64,000 nt of DNA from Clostridium neonatale (GTDB lineage: Bacteria; Bacillota; Clostridia; Clostridiales; Clostridiaceae): assembly GCF_001458595.1 (NCBI RefSeq), contig NZ_LN890327.1, positions 202,178 to 266,177 on the forward strand, in the 5' to 3' direction. The stretch's first letter is position 1. The number at the start of each line of letters is the position of its first letter. The notes beneath the pieces were generated by a model. That model was not told where the DNA came from, ran no database searches, and worked only from the letters and a program-made list of their open reading frames with translations. Position numbers and translations under genes: made by a program. Below are positions 1-8,071 of this stretch, in pieces.

Positions 1-855
1 TTTATCTAATAATTTTTGGGCATATTCTGGTTCACGTTTTTTGTCAATAATATTAATTCCAGATTGTAATACTGGGTGAGATTCATGATAAGTCTTCTTT
101 GTTTCATCAAGATATATTATTCCTATTGGAATCCCATCATCACCAAATTCTTGGGCTTTTTCAAAGGCCTTAATTTTATCTTTTGGATTATAATTTTCAT
201 CTAATTTATAGACTCTATCTTTATACCATTTGAAAGTATTTACTTTATTAAATGAAATACATGGATCAAGTATATCTACTAATGCATAACCTTTATGATT
301 TATCGCTTTTTTTATTGTTTCTTTTAAATGTTCTTTTTCACCAGAAAAGCTTCTAGCAACAAATGTTGCTCCAGCTGCTATTGCAACAGCTAATGGGTTT
401 AAAGGATCGGTATAAGTTCCTTCAAATTGCATAGAAGTTGTTTGTCCTCTTGCAGTTGTAGGAGATGCTTGGCCTTTTGTCAAACCATAAATTTGATTGT
501 TATTAACAAGCTGTACTATATCTACATTTCTTCTTATATTATGCAAAAAGTGATTTCCTCCTTCACCGTAAGTATCTCCATCGCCGGAAACAACTATTAC
601 ATTAAGTTTTTTATTTACTATTTTAATGGCTTGTGCTGGAGGAAGTGCTCTACCATGAAGCCCATTAAATACATTTGCTTTCAAGTAATGGGGAGTTTTA
701 GCTGCTTGTCCTATCCCAGATACCATAACAACTTCATTAGGAGATAAGCCAAGTTCAAATAAGGATTCTTTTATTGCTGCCAATATAGCAAAATTACCGC
801 AACCAGGACACCAAGTATTTTCATCAGTACTATTAAAAGATTTTAATTCTATCAT
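1..855 (-). CDS. 2-oxoacid:ferredoxin oxidoreductase, beta subunit (3' end outside window)
   Basis: Thiamine-diphosphate-binding beta subunit of a pyruvate/2-oxoglutarate:ferredoxin oxidoreductase-type enzyme, which oxidatively decarboxylates a 2-oxoacid to acyl-CoA and reduces ferredoxin in the cytoplasm. The first 285 codons are visible and no stop is reached before base 1. Seen: the N-terminal CPGCGNF cluster (the family's WCPGCG motif), then GDGDTYGEGGNHF followed by NNNQIYGLTKGQASPTT, the ThDP/Mg binding motif. The ATG at 855 directly abuts the stop of the alpha/gamma gene upstream, so the two form one operon transcribed right to left. The exact 2-oxoacid cannot be fixed from sequence; 2-oxoglutarate (Kor) is the usual annotation for this two-gene form. 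Confidence 0.9.
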   Translation of the reverse strand, partial: MIELKSFNSTDENTWCPGCGNFAILAAIKESLFELGLSPNEVVMVSGIGQAAKTPHYLKANVFNGLHGRALPPAQAIKIVNKKLNVIVVSGDGDTYGEGGNHFLHNIRRNVDIVQLVNNNQIYGLTKGQASPTTARGQTTSMQFEGTYTDPLNPLAVAIAAGATFVARSFSGEKEHLKETIKKAINHKGYALVDILDPCISFNKVNTFKWYKDRVYKLDENYNPKDKIKAFEKAQEFGDDGIPIGIIYLDETKKTYHESHPVLQSGINIIDKKREPEYAQKLLDK

Positions 856-2535
856 TTAAAAGGCCTCCTTTTTTACTTTGTCTGCAATTTCACTACCAAT
901 AATTTGGCGGCCATCATATTTTAATATGCTGTAATCCATTAAAATTCCTGTTTCTTGAGTTATTAGTTTACCAAATTGACCAGTGAAATTCTGTTCAACA
1001 TTAATTATTTTTTTAGCTTTTTCTTTATATTCTTTTAATTTCTTTTGTGGAAGAGGATAGATATCTCCAAAGCTTAATGCACCTGTTTTTATGCCACTAT
1101 CATTTAATAATTTAACAGCATCCCTTAAGGCACCATAAGTTGAACCCCAGCCAACAAGAAGTATATCAATAGAATCTGCACCAAAGTATTCGGGCTCTTG
1201 TAAATCATCCTCTATTATTGAACTGATTTTTCTAAATCTCTTTTCCATTTGAGAGATTCTTACTTCTGATTCTTCAGTGATATGACCTTCTTCAGTATGT
1301 TCATCGCTATCAATTATTACGACTTGACCTTTTACACTACCAGGAATTAATCTTGGAGAAATTCCATTCTCAGTAACTTTATATCTCTTATATACTTCAT
1401 CAGAAGCAATATCTTTTTCTGATGCAACATGTCGTTCTATTTTTACTTTACTTAAGTCATACATAGGGATTGTAATGTTAGAATCGGCGGTATATTGATC
1501 TGTTAATAGAAAGACTACTGTCTGATATTTATCTGCAATATTTAATGCTTTAACAGTTTGATTAAATGCATCTTCTGCATTTCTAACACTTAGAACTATT
1601 CTAGGGAATTCACCATGTGATGCACTTAAAATAAAACTTAAATCGCTTTGTTCAGTTCTTGTTGGAAGCCCAGTAGCAGGACCGGGTCTTTGAGAATCAA
1701 CTACAACTAGTGGGATTTCTGCTATGCCAGCAAGCCCTAGAGATTCAACCATTAGTGAGAAACCACCACCTGAGCTACCAGTCATTGCGCGAGCGCCAGC
1801 ATACGATGCACCAATTGCAAAGTTTATGGCACTTATTTCATCTTCTGCTTGATCAACAACTATATCGACATCTTTTTGATGTTTTGATAAATAAGTCATT
1901 ATACTTGTGGCTGGTGTCATAGGATAAGCTGAATAAAAATCCAAACCTCCAGCGATGGCACCAAGAGCAATTGCGTTATTACCATTTATTAAGATATGAT
2001 TACTTAAATCTTTGCCTTTCAATTTATATTTTGAATTTATTAAATCATATCCAAGATGTATTGCTTCAATATTTTTACTTCTTATTGGCTCTTTTAATTT
2101 TTTGCTAAATAAATCATCAACACTACCATTTAAAGAGAAATATTTTAGTACTGCTCCAGCAGCTACAGAAGTAAATCCACGTGATATTCCAAGAGTTGTG
2201 GCAGTTTTAATTAATGGTAGTTTAATAGCCCTCGGATCTGATATATTAATAGATTCATCTAAAATAAGTGATCCATCTTCTTTTAAGTTATTTATATGAA
2301 GATGTGCTGTATTCTCATCCAGAGCTAATATCAAATCTAGTTCATTCGCATGAGAATAAATGGGATCTGTTCCAAACCTTATTTGAGTATAATTGTGACC
2401 ACCTCTAACTCTTGACATATAATCTTTGTTAGAAAATACATAAAACCCTTTTTTCTTTAGCGACTTTTCAAGAAAGTCACTAATGGTATCCATGCCTTGA
2501 CCAGCACTACCACCTATTAAAATATTATAATTCAA
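856..2535 (-). CDS. 2-oxoacid:ferredoxin oxidoreductase, fused gamma/alpha subunit
   Basis: A 559-residue fusion of the gamma domain (about residues 1-175, beginning with GGSAGQGMDTISDF) and the alpha, pyrimidine-binding domain (about 185-559, with the YPMTPATSIM stretch and a C-terminal transketolase-like part). Together with the adjacent beta subunit it forms the catalytic core that couples 2-oxoacid oxidation to ferredoxin reduction. No ferredoxin-like delta subunit is visible upstream, which agrees with the two-subunit KorAB-type layout. The start ATG at 2535 is preceded on the minus strand by an AT-rich leader; this gene is first in the operon. Substrate is not certain; 2-oxoglutarate or another 2-oxoacid are both possible. 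Confidence 0.9.
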   Translation of the reverse strand: MNYNILIGGSAGQGMDTISDFLEKSLKKKGFYVFSNKDYMSRVRGGHNYTQIRFGTDPIYSHANELDLILALDENTAHLHINNLKEDGSLILDESINISDPRAIKLPLIKTATTLGISRGFTSVAAGAVLKYFSLNGSVDDLFSKKLKEPIRSKNIEAIHLGYDLINSKYKLKGKDLSNHILINGNNAIALGAIAGGLDFYSAYPMTPATSIMTYLSKHQKDVDIVVDQAEDEISAINFAIGASYAGARAMTGSSGGGFSLMVESLGLAGIAEIPLVVVDSQRPGPATGLPTRTEQSDLSFILSASHGEFPRIVLSVRNAEDAFNQTVKALNIADKYQTVVFLLTDQYTADSNITIPMYDLSKVKIERHVASEKDIASDEVYKRYKVTENGISPRLIPGSVKGQVVIIDSDEHTEEGHITEESEVRISQMEKRFRKISSIIEDDLQEPEYFGADSIDILLVGWGSTYGALRDAVKLLNDSGIKTGALSFGDIYPLPQKKLKEYKEKAKKIINVEQNFTGQFGKLITQETGILMDYSILKYDGRQIIGSEIADKVKKEAF

Positions 2536-4270
2536 TTTTTTCGCCTCATTTCATCAGTGTATATTTATTATTAAAAATATATACTATATTGATATTATAT
2601 TTATTATTGTTTAATTATTATTTAAGTTAAATATACATCTGGGAACAATAAATATCAAATGATAATTATTGTTAAATATATTGTTAAATTGCGTTTTGAG
2701 ACAGATTTTATTATAAAATCTGGGTAAATCTTAAATTATTTATAAATATTAAAATTATAGATTTATAAGGGGAATTTTTCTATTTTGTGTTATTACAATG
2801 TGCTTTATCATTCTTTACCACAAGTTAGAAATGCAATTGAAAAGTTTATAAGAAATATAAATATGTTTTCTACTTAGGCAATAGTTAGATTATGCGTCTG
2901 AAGATAGAAACTGATTTGCAACATATATATAATGTTAAATTTTTATTTTTAAAATGACTTTGGAAATTGAGTTAAAGATATATTTTATAAATCTTAGATA
3001 TTAGATTTCAGATATAGTAAATAATTTTACATTAAATAATATTAAATACTAAATAAGTATAATATAATAATGATTAAAAATAACAATTAATGAAGATTAT
3101 TGAATTAAGAAAAATAATATGGTATTATGAGGAATATAGATAACAAAGAAATAGAAATACTTTTAGACAAGTTTTAGAATAAATTATAATGTAAGCTGTA
3201 AAAACTACCTAGAATTAATAAATTTTTATGGAAAATAATATAATATTTATAATAGCTATACATATAATTTATATTTAATTACCTATCTTTCGTACAAATA
3301 TAAAAGTTATAATTACCTATAAAATTTCTTTATGTGTCCAATTTAAGATAATGTATTATTGAGTACCATACAAATTTTAAAATGGTCATACTGAGAAAAG
3401 TAAAAATAATACTTATAATTTAGGATTATATTTAATTGGTAAGACTTGATTTAACTTGAAATATTAAAAGTTAGTTGGATATATGTGGGAATACAAAGTA
3501 CATAAATCATTAACTTTGCTAACTTAGTTAGTTGCGAAATATTTACTGTGATTCTCTCAGAAGTTCTTTTAACAACATCTTTTATATTTCCAACAATTTT
3601 TACTAGAGCTCTAATTCTTATATTTTCAAGTTCAGTGCGTAAAGAACTATAGAGTTGAAACAGCTTATAAGATTATGTGCTGTGGATATAATCTACAGAA
3701 ACCCATATATACTATAGAATTTTGATGTTCTTAGATTTTTTATATGACATACATTTTAGCCATCTTAAAGAATGCTATTATAAGTCTGACATTGATTATA
3801 AAATAAAAATGAAATAATTCCACTGGATTGATTTCATTAATACTTATGTTTTTTATCTTTACACTTATTATTAGTAAAGGTAAAATTATTCATTGGATAA
3901 TGCCTGCCTTTCTTAATTTTTTTGTGTGTAAAGAAAATTATACTTGAAGGCTAGTATTATTCTTTATTTATTTTTTGAAATTATAATATGGAGAGTGCTA
4001 TGTTTTAGTTGTATGAAATTTAGGTAATTAAAAATAAAAAAAGATACTAGTAATTAATTGATATGATTTGTCCAAGCTGTGAAATTATTTGTGGATATAA
4101 CCAGTTACAAATTATAAATAGAAATAAAGAGTAATTAAGTTATCATCAACAAAATAAAAAGGCTGACTTCATATAGTTAACTAATGAAAAAATAAAAGAA
4201 AGACACAGGGGAAGAAGATTAGAAAAAATAATCTAAAAGAATTATAATTTTATTTTAGGAGGAATTTATT
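2536..4270. other. 1.7-kb gene-free AT-rich stretch
   Basis: No open reading frame with plausible start, ribosome site and composition was found on either strand between the oxidoreductase operon and rubredoxin. Short decayed-looking coding scraps are present (a minus-strand piece near 3525-3715 is listed separately). The rest is AT-rich sequence with scattered short repeats. This is unusually long for a genome where most gaps here are under 300 bases. Confidence 0.6.
3525..3715 (-). pseudogene. possible transposase-like C-terminal remnant
   Basis: On the minus strand a frame interrupted by a stop reads roughly YKLFQLYSSLRTELENIRI and then RALVKIVGNIKDVVKRTS. The basic, Arg/Lys-rich composition and the arrangement recall C-terminal parts of DDE transposases, but I cannot name the family. 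There is no start, no ribosome site and no flanking inverted repeat that I can define. Treat as a weak lead only. Confidence 0.2.
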
Positions 4271-4432
4271 ATGGAAAAGTATATTTGTACAGTCTGTGGT
4301 TATATTTATGACGAGGCAGTAGGCGATCCAGACAATGGAATTGCAGCTGGAACAAAGTTTGAAGATATTCCTGACGATTGGGTTTGTCCGTTGTGTGGAG
4401 TAGGAAAATCATACTTTGAAAAAGTAGCATAG
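4271..4432 (+). CDS. rubredoxin
   Basis: A 53-residue rubredoxin, a one-iron electron carrier with Fe bound by four cysteines. Both CxxCG knuckles are present: [11 protein letters not shown] near the N terminus and [11 protein letters not shown] near the C terminus, with the family's [20 protein letters not shown] core between them. Length matches the usual 52-54 residues. The ATG follows an AGGAGG ribosome site by 8 bases. It stands alone: there is no partner reductase beside it and it is closed by its own hairpin terminator. In clostridia rubredoxin typically feeds oxygen- and peroxide-reducing enzymes; that role is knowledge of the family, not shown here. Confidence 0.97.
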   Translation: MEKYICTVCGYIYDEAVGDPDNGIAAGTKFEDIPDDWVCPLCGVGKSYFEKVA

Positions 4433-4459
4433 TAAATATTAATAGGAATAAACTAGGAT

Positions 4460-4521
4460 AATAAAATACATCTAAATTTCATAACTTTATAAGTTATATT
4501 ACAATTTAGATGTATTTTATT
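4460..4521 (+). terminator. rubredoxin terminator hairpin
   Basis: A perfect 19-bp inverted repeat: AATAAAATACATCTAAATT at 4460-4478 and its complement AATTTAGATGTATTTTATT at 4503-4521. A smaller inner hairpin (ATAACTTTATAAGTTAT) occupies the loop. The stem ends in T-rich sequence and lies 27 bases after the rubredoxin stop. The A-rich left arm makes it able to work in both directions. Confidence 0.75.
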
Positions 4522-4526
4522 GTTTA

Positions 4527-4770
4527 CACCAGGTTCGATATAAGGCGATGGATCTATTGGCGGAACACAATCATATCATTAAGCACTTCTAGTCCATGCA
4601 ATGACTCTAATGCAGGCTTTATCATTTGGTTTTACTATAATAGTTGGTCCTGGTACTGAACAATTATATCCCCATGCCTTAACAAATAGTTCTGGTATTA
4701 GTTTTAAAGTAACTTCTTCTGCAAGTGATGTGAAATATTTAATTCCATCTTCATAGGTAATTTTAAATTA
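4527..4770 (-). pseudogene. multicopper oxidase (cupredoxin) remnant
   Basis: Read on the minus strand, this stretch encodes ELFVKAWGYNCSVPGPTIIV, then KPNDKACIRVI, and then, after shifts of frame, a LHGLEVLND piece (compare the family's IHWHG copper-ligand motif) and PIDPSPYIEPG. This is the N-terminal cupredoxin domain of a multicopper oxidase. It has at least two frame changes and in-frame stops, and the rest of the roughly 500-residue protein is missing. No start or ribosome site remains. It is a decayed gene fragment; the ancestral product would have been a laccase- or CotA-like oxidase. Confidence 0.75.
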
Positions 4771-4876
4771 TTTATTTCAGATGTTATTACCATAAAATAC
4801 TTCAATGAAATGTTAATATACACTATATTATTATTTTAGTGGAGTATAAAATGTAATAATTATTATTAAATTTTTG

Positions 4877-4906
4877 TTGACATATTCACATAATGTATGA
4901 TAAAAT
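4877..4906 (+). promoter_or_regulatory. promoter of tRNA-Trp
   Basis: TTGACA (-35) at 4877-4882 and TAAAAT (-10) at 4901-4906, spacer 18. The predicted transcription start lies about 6 bases before the mature tRNA 5' end at 4919. Confidence 0.65.
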
Positions 4907-4918
4907 ACTAAATGTCTT

Positions 4919-4993
4919 AGGGGTATGGCTCAACGGTAGAGTAGTGGTCTCCAAAACCATTGGTTGTGGGTTCAAATCCTACTGCCCCTGCCA
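4919..4993 (+). tRNA. tRNA-Trp (CCA anticodon)
   Basis: The acceptor stem AGGGGTA at 4919-4925 pairs with TGCCCCT ending at 4989, followed by discriminator G and an encoded CCA at 4991-4993. The anticodon loop CTCCAAA carries CCA at 4951-4953, reading UGG (Trp). The T arm with GGTTCAAATCC is intact, and the D arm begins GGCTCAACGGTAGAG. It is a single-gene transcript with its own promoter and terminator. Confidence 0.97.
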
Positions 4994-5027
4994 AAATCGT
5001 AACACACAGTGTTACGATTTTTTTATT
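4994..5027 (+). terminator. tRNA-Trp terminator
   Basis: AAATCGTAACAC (4994-5005) pairs perfectly with GTGTTACGATTT (5009-5020), followed by a T-rich run. It starts immediately after the encoded CCA. Confidence 0.9.
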
Positions 5028-5220
5028 TAAATAGTATAACATAGATATACTATATAGCTGAAGCAATTAAAAATTCAAATGTAGAATGAGATTTAATTAA
5101 ATCATAATATATATATAAACTTAATAAAATTAATTTGTAAGATATATTAATTGAAAAATAGAAGATAGTTGTATAGTATAATAATATTGTGGTGATAATC
5201 CATTATGAGGTGAAAATATT

Positions 5221-6168
5221 ATGGATAAATTACTTTTTTTAAAAAGAGTAGCAAAGAAAAATCCCTATGAAAATAAATGTGATAGGATCATAGAGGATAA
5301 AGTAGAAAGACGATATTATAAATTTGAAGATAAATTTATAAATAAAAATGGATTTTATTATATAAGTAAAAAAAATGAATCTGAAATAGAATTGTTAGAA
5401 ATAATAAAAAATTTATTCTATTTTGATAATAAGGTTCCGGTGATTGATTTTTTTAATTCTATATACTGTGATGGATGGGAAGCATTAAATTCGATTGTTA
5501 GATATATAGAAAGTAGCAAAGAATCAAAAGAAGAATTTGATATTGTAATTCAAATAGAAAATGAATATAAAAAAATAAAGTATAAAATTAATTTTAAAAT
5601 TGAAGATAATGAAAATCGAGCAATAATTATCTTTAGAGATGACTTATCTAAAGAATCAAATAAAATAATAAGTTTGTTTGGTGGAAAACAAGCGTTAAGA
5701 AATAAAAAGAGTAAGGCAGAATTAAATAAAAACAGTCCATATATTATTATGTTGAATTCAAATATGGAAGTGCCAGACATGTTGGAATTTAAAATTAATG
5801 CTGAAAATACTCATTCATATAAATTTAATGTAGTAAAAAGTTGGAAGTATGATATGAAAAAAATGTTTGATGAAAATGTATATTTATTTTTCCCATTAAA
5901 AATATTTGATTTGGAAAGGAGATTATTTAATATAAGTGATGAATCTGTATGCCATGATCTTGTAAGGTATGAAGTGCTTAGATTTTTTAGGGAAATGAAC
6001 AATTATTTAAAGAAGATAAAAGAAAAAGGTATCATTTCACAAAATGATATGCATGAGCTTAATTCGATTGCTTCTAATTTACTTCTTAATATAATAAATA
6101 AAGAAACTCAAACGCTTGCGCAAATAGATAAAAAATTTGTTGATAGTTTAATGATTACTGTAAGTTAA
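5221..6168 (+). CDS. hypothetical protein, 315 aa
   Basis: Not recognised with confidence. It is a soluble, Lys/Glu/Asn-rich protein without signal peptide or membrane segment. The middle (about residues 180-240) contains NSNMEVPDMLEFKI and then SWKYDMKKMF, YLFFPLKIFDLERRL. This wording resembles the C-terminal half of clostridial Rpn/PD-(D/E)XK transposase-like proteins, but the N-terminal nuclease half with its catalytic residues is not seen, so I do not assign that function. The ATG follows GAGGTGA by 7 bases. It stands alone between tRNA-Trp and the SASP gene; codon use is like its neighbours. Confidence 0.7.
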   Translation: MDKLLFLKRVAKKNPYENKCDRIIEDKVERRYYKFEDKFINKNGFYYISKKNESEIELLEIIKNLFYFDNKVPVIDFFNSIYCDGWEALNSIVRYIESSKESKEEFDIVIQIENEYKKIKYKINFKIEDNENRAIIIFRDDLSKESNKIISLFGGKQALRNKKSKAELNKNSPYIIMLNSNMEVPDMLEFKINAENTHSYKFNVVKSWKYDMKKMFDENVYLFFPLKIFDLERRLFNISDESVCHDLVRYEVLRFFREMNNYLKKIKEKGIISQNDMHELNSIASNLLLNIINKETQTLAQIDKKFVDSLMITVS

Positions 6169-6299
6169 TAAAAAATATAAAAATCCATATTTTTCAAGGA
6201 ATATAAAAGCCTATATTGGTAAAAATAATATTGTCAACAAGGATAAATAAATTATTAATCATGTTGGCAAATACCAGATTAACCAAGGAGGGGATTGTA

Positions 6300-6482
6300 A
6301 TGTCAAACAAAGCATTAGTTCCAGAAGCAAAACAGGGCTTATCAAGATTTAAGAACGAAGTAGCTCAAGAACTAGGAGTACCATTTAAAGAATATAATGG
6401 CGACTTAACAGCAAGACAATGCGGTTCCGTAGGAGGAGAAATGGTAAAAAGAATGGTAGAGGAATATGAACATAGAATATAG
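6300..6482 (+). CDS. alpha/beta-type small acid-soluble spore protein
   Basis: A 60-residue SASP that coats and protects DNA in dormant spores and is degraded by the GPR protease at germination. Seen: FKNEVAQELGVPF, corresponding to the family's EIA-ELG region around the GPR cleavage site, and the conserved C-terminal signature GSVGGEMVKRMVEEYE. The start chosen is the ATG at 6300, eight bases after AAGGAGGGG; a longer in-frame extension upstream lacks a ribosome site. Expression is expected in the forespore under sigma-G, but I could not define a convincing sigma-G promoter. Divergent details: LTARQC replaces the more usual TSRANG-type wording before GSVGGE. Confidence 0.95.
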   Translation: MSNKALVPEAKQGLSRFKNEVAQELGVPFKEYNGDLTARQCGSVGGEMVKRMVEEYEHRI

Positions 6483-6539
6483 CGATTATGTTTATTAATA
6501 TTCAGAAAGCTTAATTAAAATTTTCATATTTCAATGCCG

Positions 6540-6582
6540 AGGGATATATTACTTAAGTTTATAGTAATATATCCCTTATTTT
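6540..6582 (+). terminator. SASP gene terminator
   Basis: GGGATATATTAC (6541-6552) pairs perfectly with GTAATATATCCC (6564-6575), followed by TTATTTTTATT. It lies 58 bases after the SASP stop. Confidence 0.85.
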
Positions 6583-6602
6583 TATTAGCCATTATAATTT
6601 TA

Positions 6603-6631
6603 TTGACATACTTATCTATTCCTAGTAATAT
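6603..6631 (+). promoter_or_regulatory. promoter of the zinc-binding lipoprotein gene
   Basis: A consensus -35 TTGACA at 6603-6608 and -10 TAATAT at 6626-6631 with a 17-base spacer. The start of transcription is predicted near 6638, just upstream of the palindrome at 6644-6664. Confidence 0.7.
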
Positions 6632-6643
6632 TATTTATAAGAG

Positions 6644-6664
6644 TGCAAATGCGAATTATTTGCA
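6644..6664. promoter_or_regulatory. palindromic operator candidate (Zur-like)
   Basis: TGCAAAT (6644-6650), seven spacer bases, then ATTTGCA (6658-6664): a perfect 7-bp dyad between the predicted transcription start and the ribosome site AGGAGG (6669-6674). A repressor bound here would block early elongation. Because the gene encodes a zinc-type binding protein, a Fur-family zinc sensor is the natural guess, but the sequence does not match a motif I can name with certainty. Confidence 0.5.
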
Positions 6665-6678
6665 TATAGGAGGTAATA

Positions 6679-7608
6679 ATGAAAAAGAAAATTTTTTTAG
6701 GGGTATTATTAGGTTTAATAGGAAGTATGATCATAGGATGTGGAGAATCAAATGATAAGAATGCAGTTAAAAATGGAGAGACAAAACCAAGCATTACAGT
6801 ATCAATTTTTCCGTTAAAAGAATTTGCTGAGGAGATAGCAGGAGATAAAGTAGATATTAATTGTTTAGTTCCAAATAATATGGAACCACATGATTATGAA
6901 CCTAAAACTAAAGATTTTGAAAAATTAATAAATAGTGATGCGTTTATATATAATGGACTTGGATTAGAAGAATGGGTAGAGAAAGTTAATGAAGTAATAA
7001 AGAATGAAGACGTACTAATAGTAGATTCAAGTAAAAATGTAGATTCTATAACAATAGAAGATGAAAATCATGAAGAAGAACATGACCATGAACACGGGGC
7101 AATTGATCCTCATTCATGGCTTAGCTTAAAGGAAGCACAAGTTCAATCAGAAGCAATAAAAGATACATTAATAGAGATAGATCCTGAAAATAAAGCATAT
7201 TATGAACAAAATTATAATGAATTTAAACAAAAATTAGATGATTTATACAATAAATATAATGAAAAATTTCAAACACTTCAAAATAAGAATTTTATAACTG
7301 GTCATGCAGCTTTTGGATACTTATGTAGGGATTTTGGATTGGAACAAAAATCAGTTGAAAATGTATTTGGAGAAGGTGAACCAACACCAAAGCAATTAGA
7401 GAATCTAGTGAATTTTTGTAAAGAAAATAATATAACAACTATTTTTTCAGAGTCATTAGCAAGTCCTAAAGTTTCTGAGACTTTGGCAGCTGAAGTTGGT
7501 GCAAAAGTAATTCCAATATATACTTTAGAGTCTCAAGAAGATAATAAAAGCTATCTAGAAGCTATGGAGTATAATTTGAATCAAATATATAATTGCTTAG
7601 AAAAATAA
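6679..7608 (+). CDS. znuA: zinc/manganese ABC transporter substrate-binding lipoprotein (ZnuA/AdcA type)
   Basis: Extracytoplasmic metal-binding protein of the cluster 9 (TroA/ZnuA) family, 309 residues. Seen: signal peptide with lipobox IIGC (lipidated Cys21), metal ligands in NNMEPHDYEP (first His), a His/Glu-rich loop HEEEHDHEHG typical of zinc rather than manganese members, DPHSW (second His), TGHAAFGYL (third His) and an acidic ligand in the IFSESLASP region. No permease or ATPase genes flank it, so it is an orphan binding protein that must work with a transporter encoded elsewhere. The ATG follows AGGAGG by 4 bases. The promoter and palindrome upstream suggest metal-responsive control. 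Confidence 0.93.
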   Translation: MKKKIFLGVLLGLIGSMIIGCGESNDKNAVKNGETKPSITVSIFPLKEFAEEIAGDKVDINCLVPNNMEPHDYEPKTKDFEKLINSDAFIYNGLGLEEWVEKVNEVIKNEDVLIVDSSKNVDSITIEDENHEEEHDHEHGAIDPHSWLSLKEAQVQSEAIKDTLIEIDPENKAYYEQNYNEFKQKLDDLYNKYNEKFQTLQNKNFITGHAAFGYLCRDFGLEQKSVENVFGEGEPTPKQLENLVNFCKENNITTIFSESLASPKVSETLAAEVGAKVIPIYTLESQEDNKSYLEAMEYNLNQIYNCLEK

Positions 7609-7692
7609 TAACTTTATAGAATAGAAAAATAAGCTTTGATATTTTAAACATCTTCCTGTCTATTTGACGGAGAACAGTTCAAAATGTCAAAG

Positions 7693-7792
7693 TTATTTTT
7701 TATTCTTTAGGAGCGTGCCCTTTGAGGGGATAAACTGAAATGGAAAATATTGAAATAAACTAATGCCGTTGAACCTAAAGAATAAAAAATAA
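7693..7792. repeat. 19-bp inverted repeat enclosing 62 bases
   Basis: TTATTTTTTATTCTTTAGG at 7693-7711 and its exact complement CCTAAAGAATAAAAAATAA at 7774-7792. The loop is GC-richer than the flanks. It may be a small non-autonomous mobile element with terminal inverted repeats, or a structured transcript end after the zinc lipoprotein gene. No target duplication could be defined. Confidence 0.6.
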
Positions 7793-7996
7793 AATATATA
7801 TGCCTGGCCTTTTCTTCGGCAAGCTCAGAAAATCCAGAATGTGCTGAAAAAAATCGGCGGCTAAAGGAGTTTATTAAATTTAAGTTATTGTACTCTATTG
7901 GATTTATATTTTATAGGGGATTATATCATGGTTGCCTTGGCGATTTTTTTTTGTTCAAATATTATAAAAACTCATGGTAAAAAATACAAGCGTTTA

Positions 7997-8024
7997 TTGA
8001 CACATTTATATAATAACGTAAAAT
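7997..8024 (+). promoter_or_regulatory. promoter of the MutS-like gene
   Basis: TTGACA at 7997-8002 and TAAAAT at 8019-8024, spacer 16, about 48 bases ahead of the start codon. Confidence 0.55.
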
Positions 8025-8071
8025 ATAGATATATGGGATTAAAATTTGATGAATAATTTTAAGGAGAGTTT

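Larger units (their letters stand above)
7609..8071. other. 463-bp intergenic stretch with a long inverted repeat
   Basis: No gene is seen. It holds the 19-bp inverted repeat described at 7693-7792, then a GC-richer patch (about 7800-7870) unlike the AT-rich surroundings, then a T9 run near 7946 and the promoter of the next gene. Confidence 0.6.

Noticed and set aside
427..747. 106-codon plus-strand frame over the oxidoreductase beta gene
   Set aside because: Opposite strand of a well-supported gene; Cys/Ser-rich nonsense product.
6216..6299. Extended SASP start
   Set aside because: SASPs are 60-70 residues and the ATG at 6300 has the only good ribosome site.
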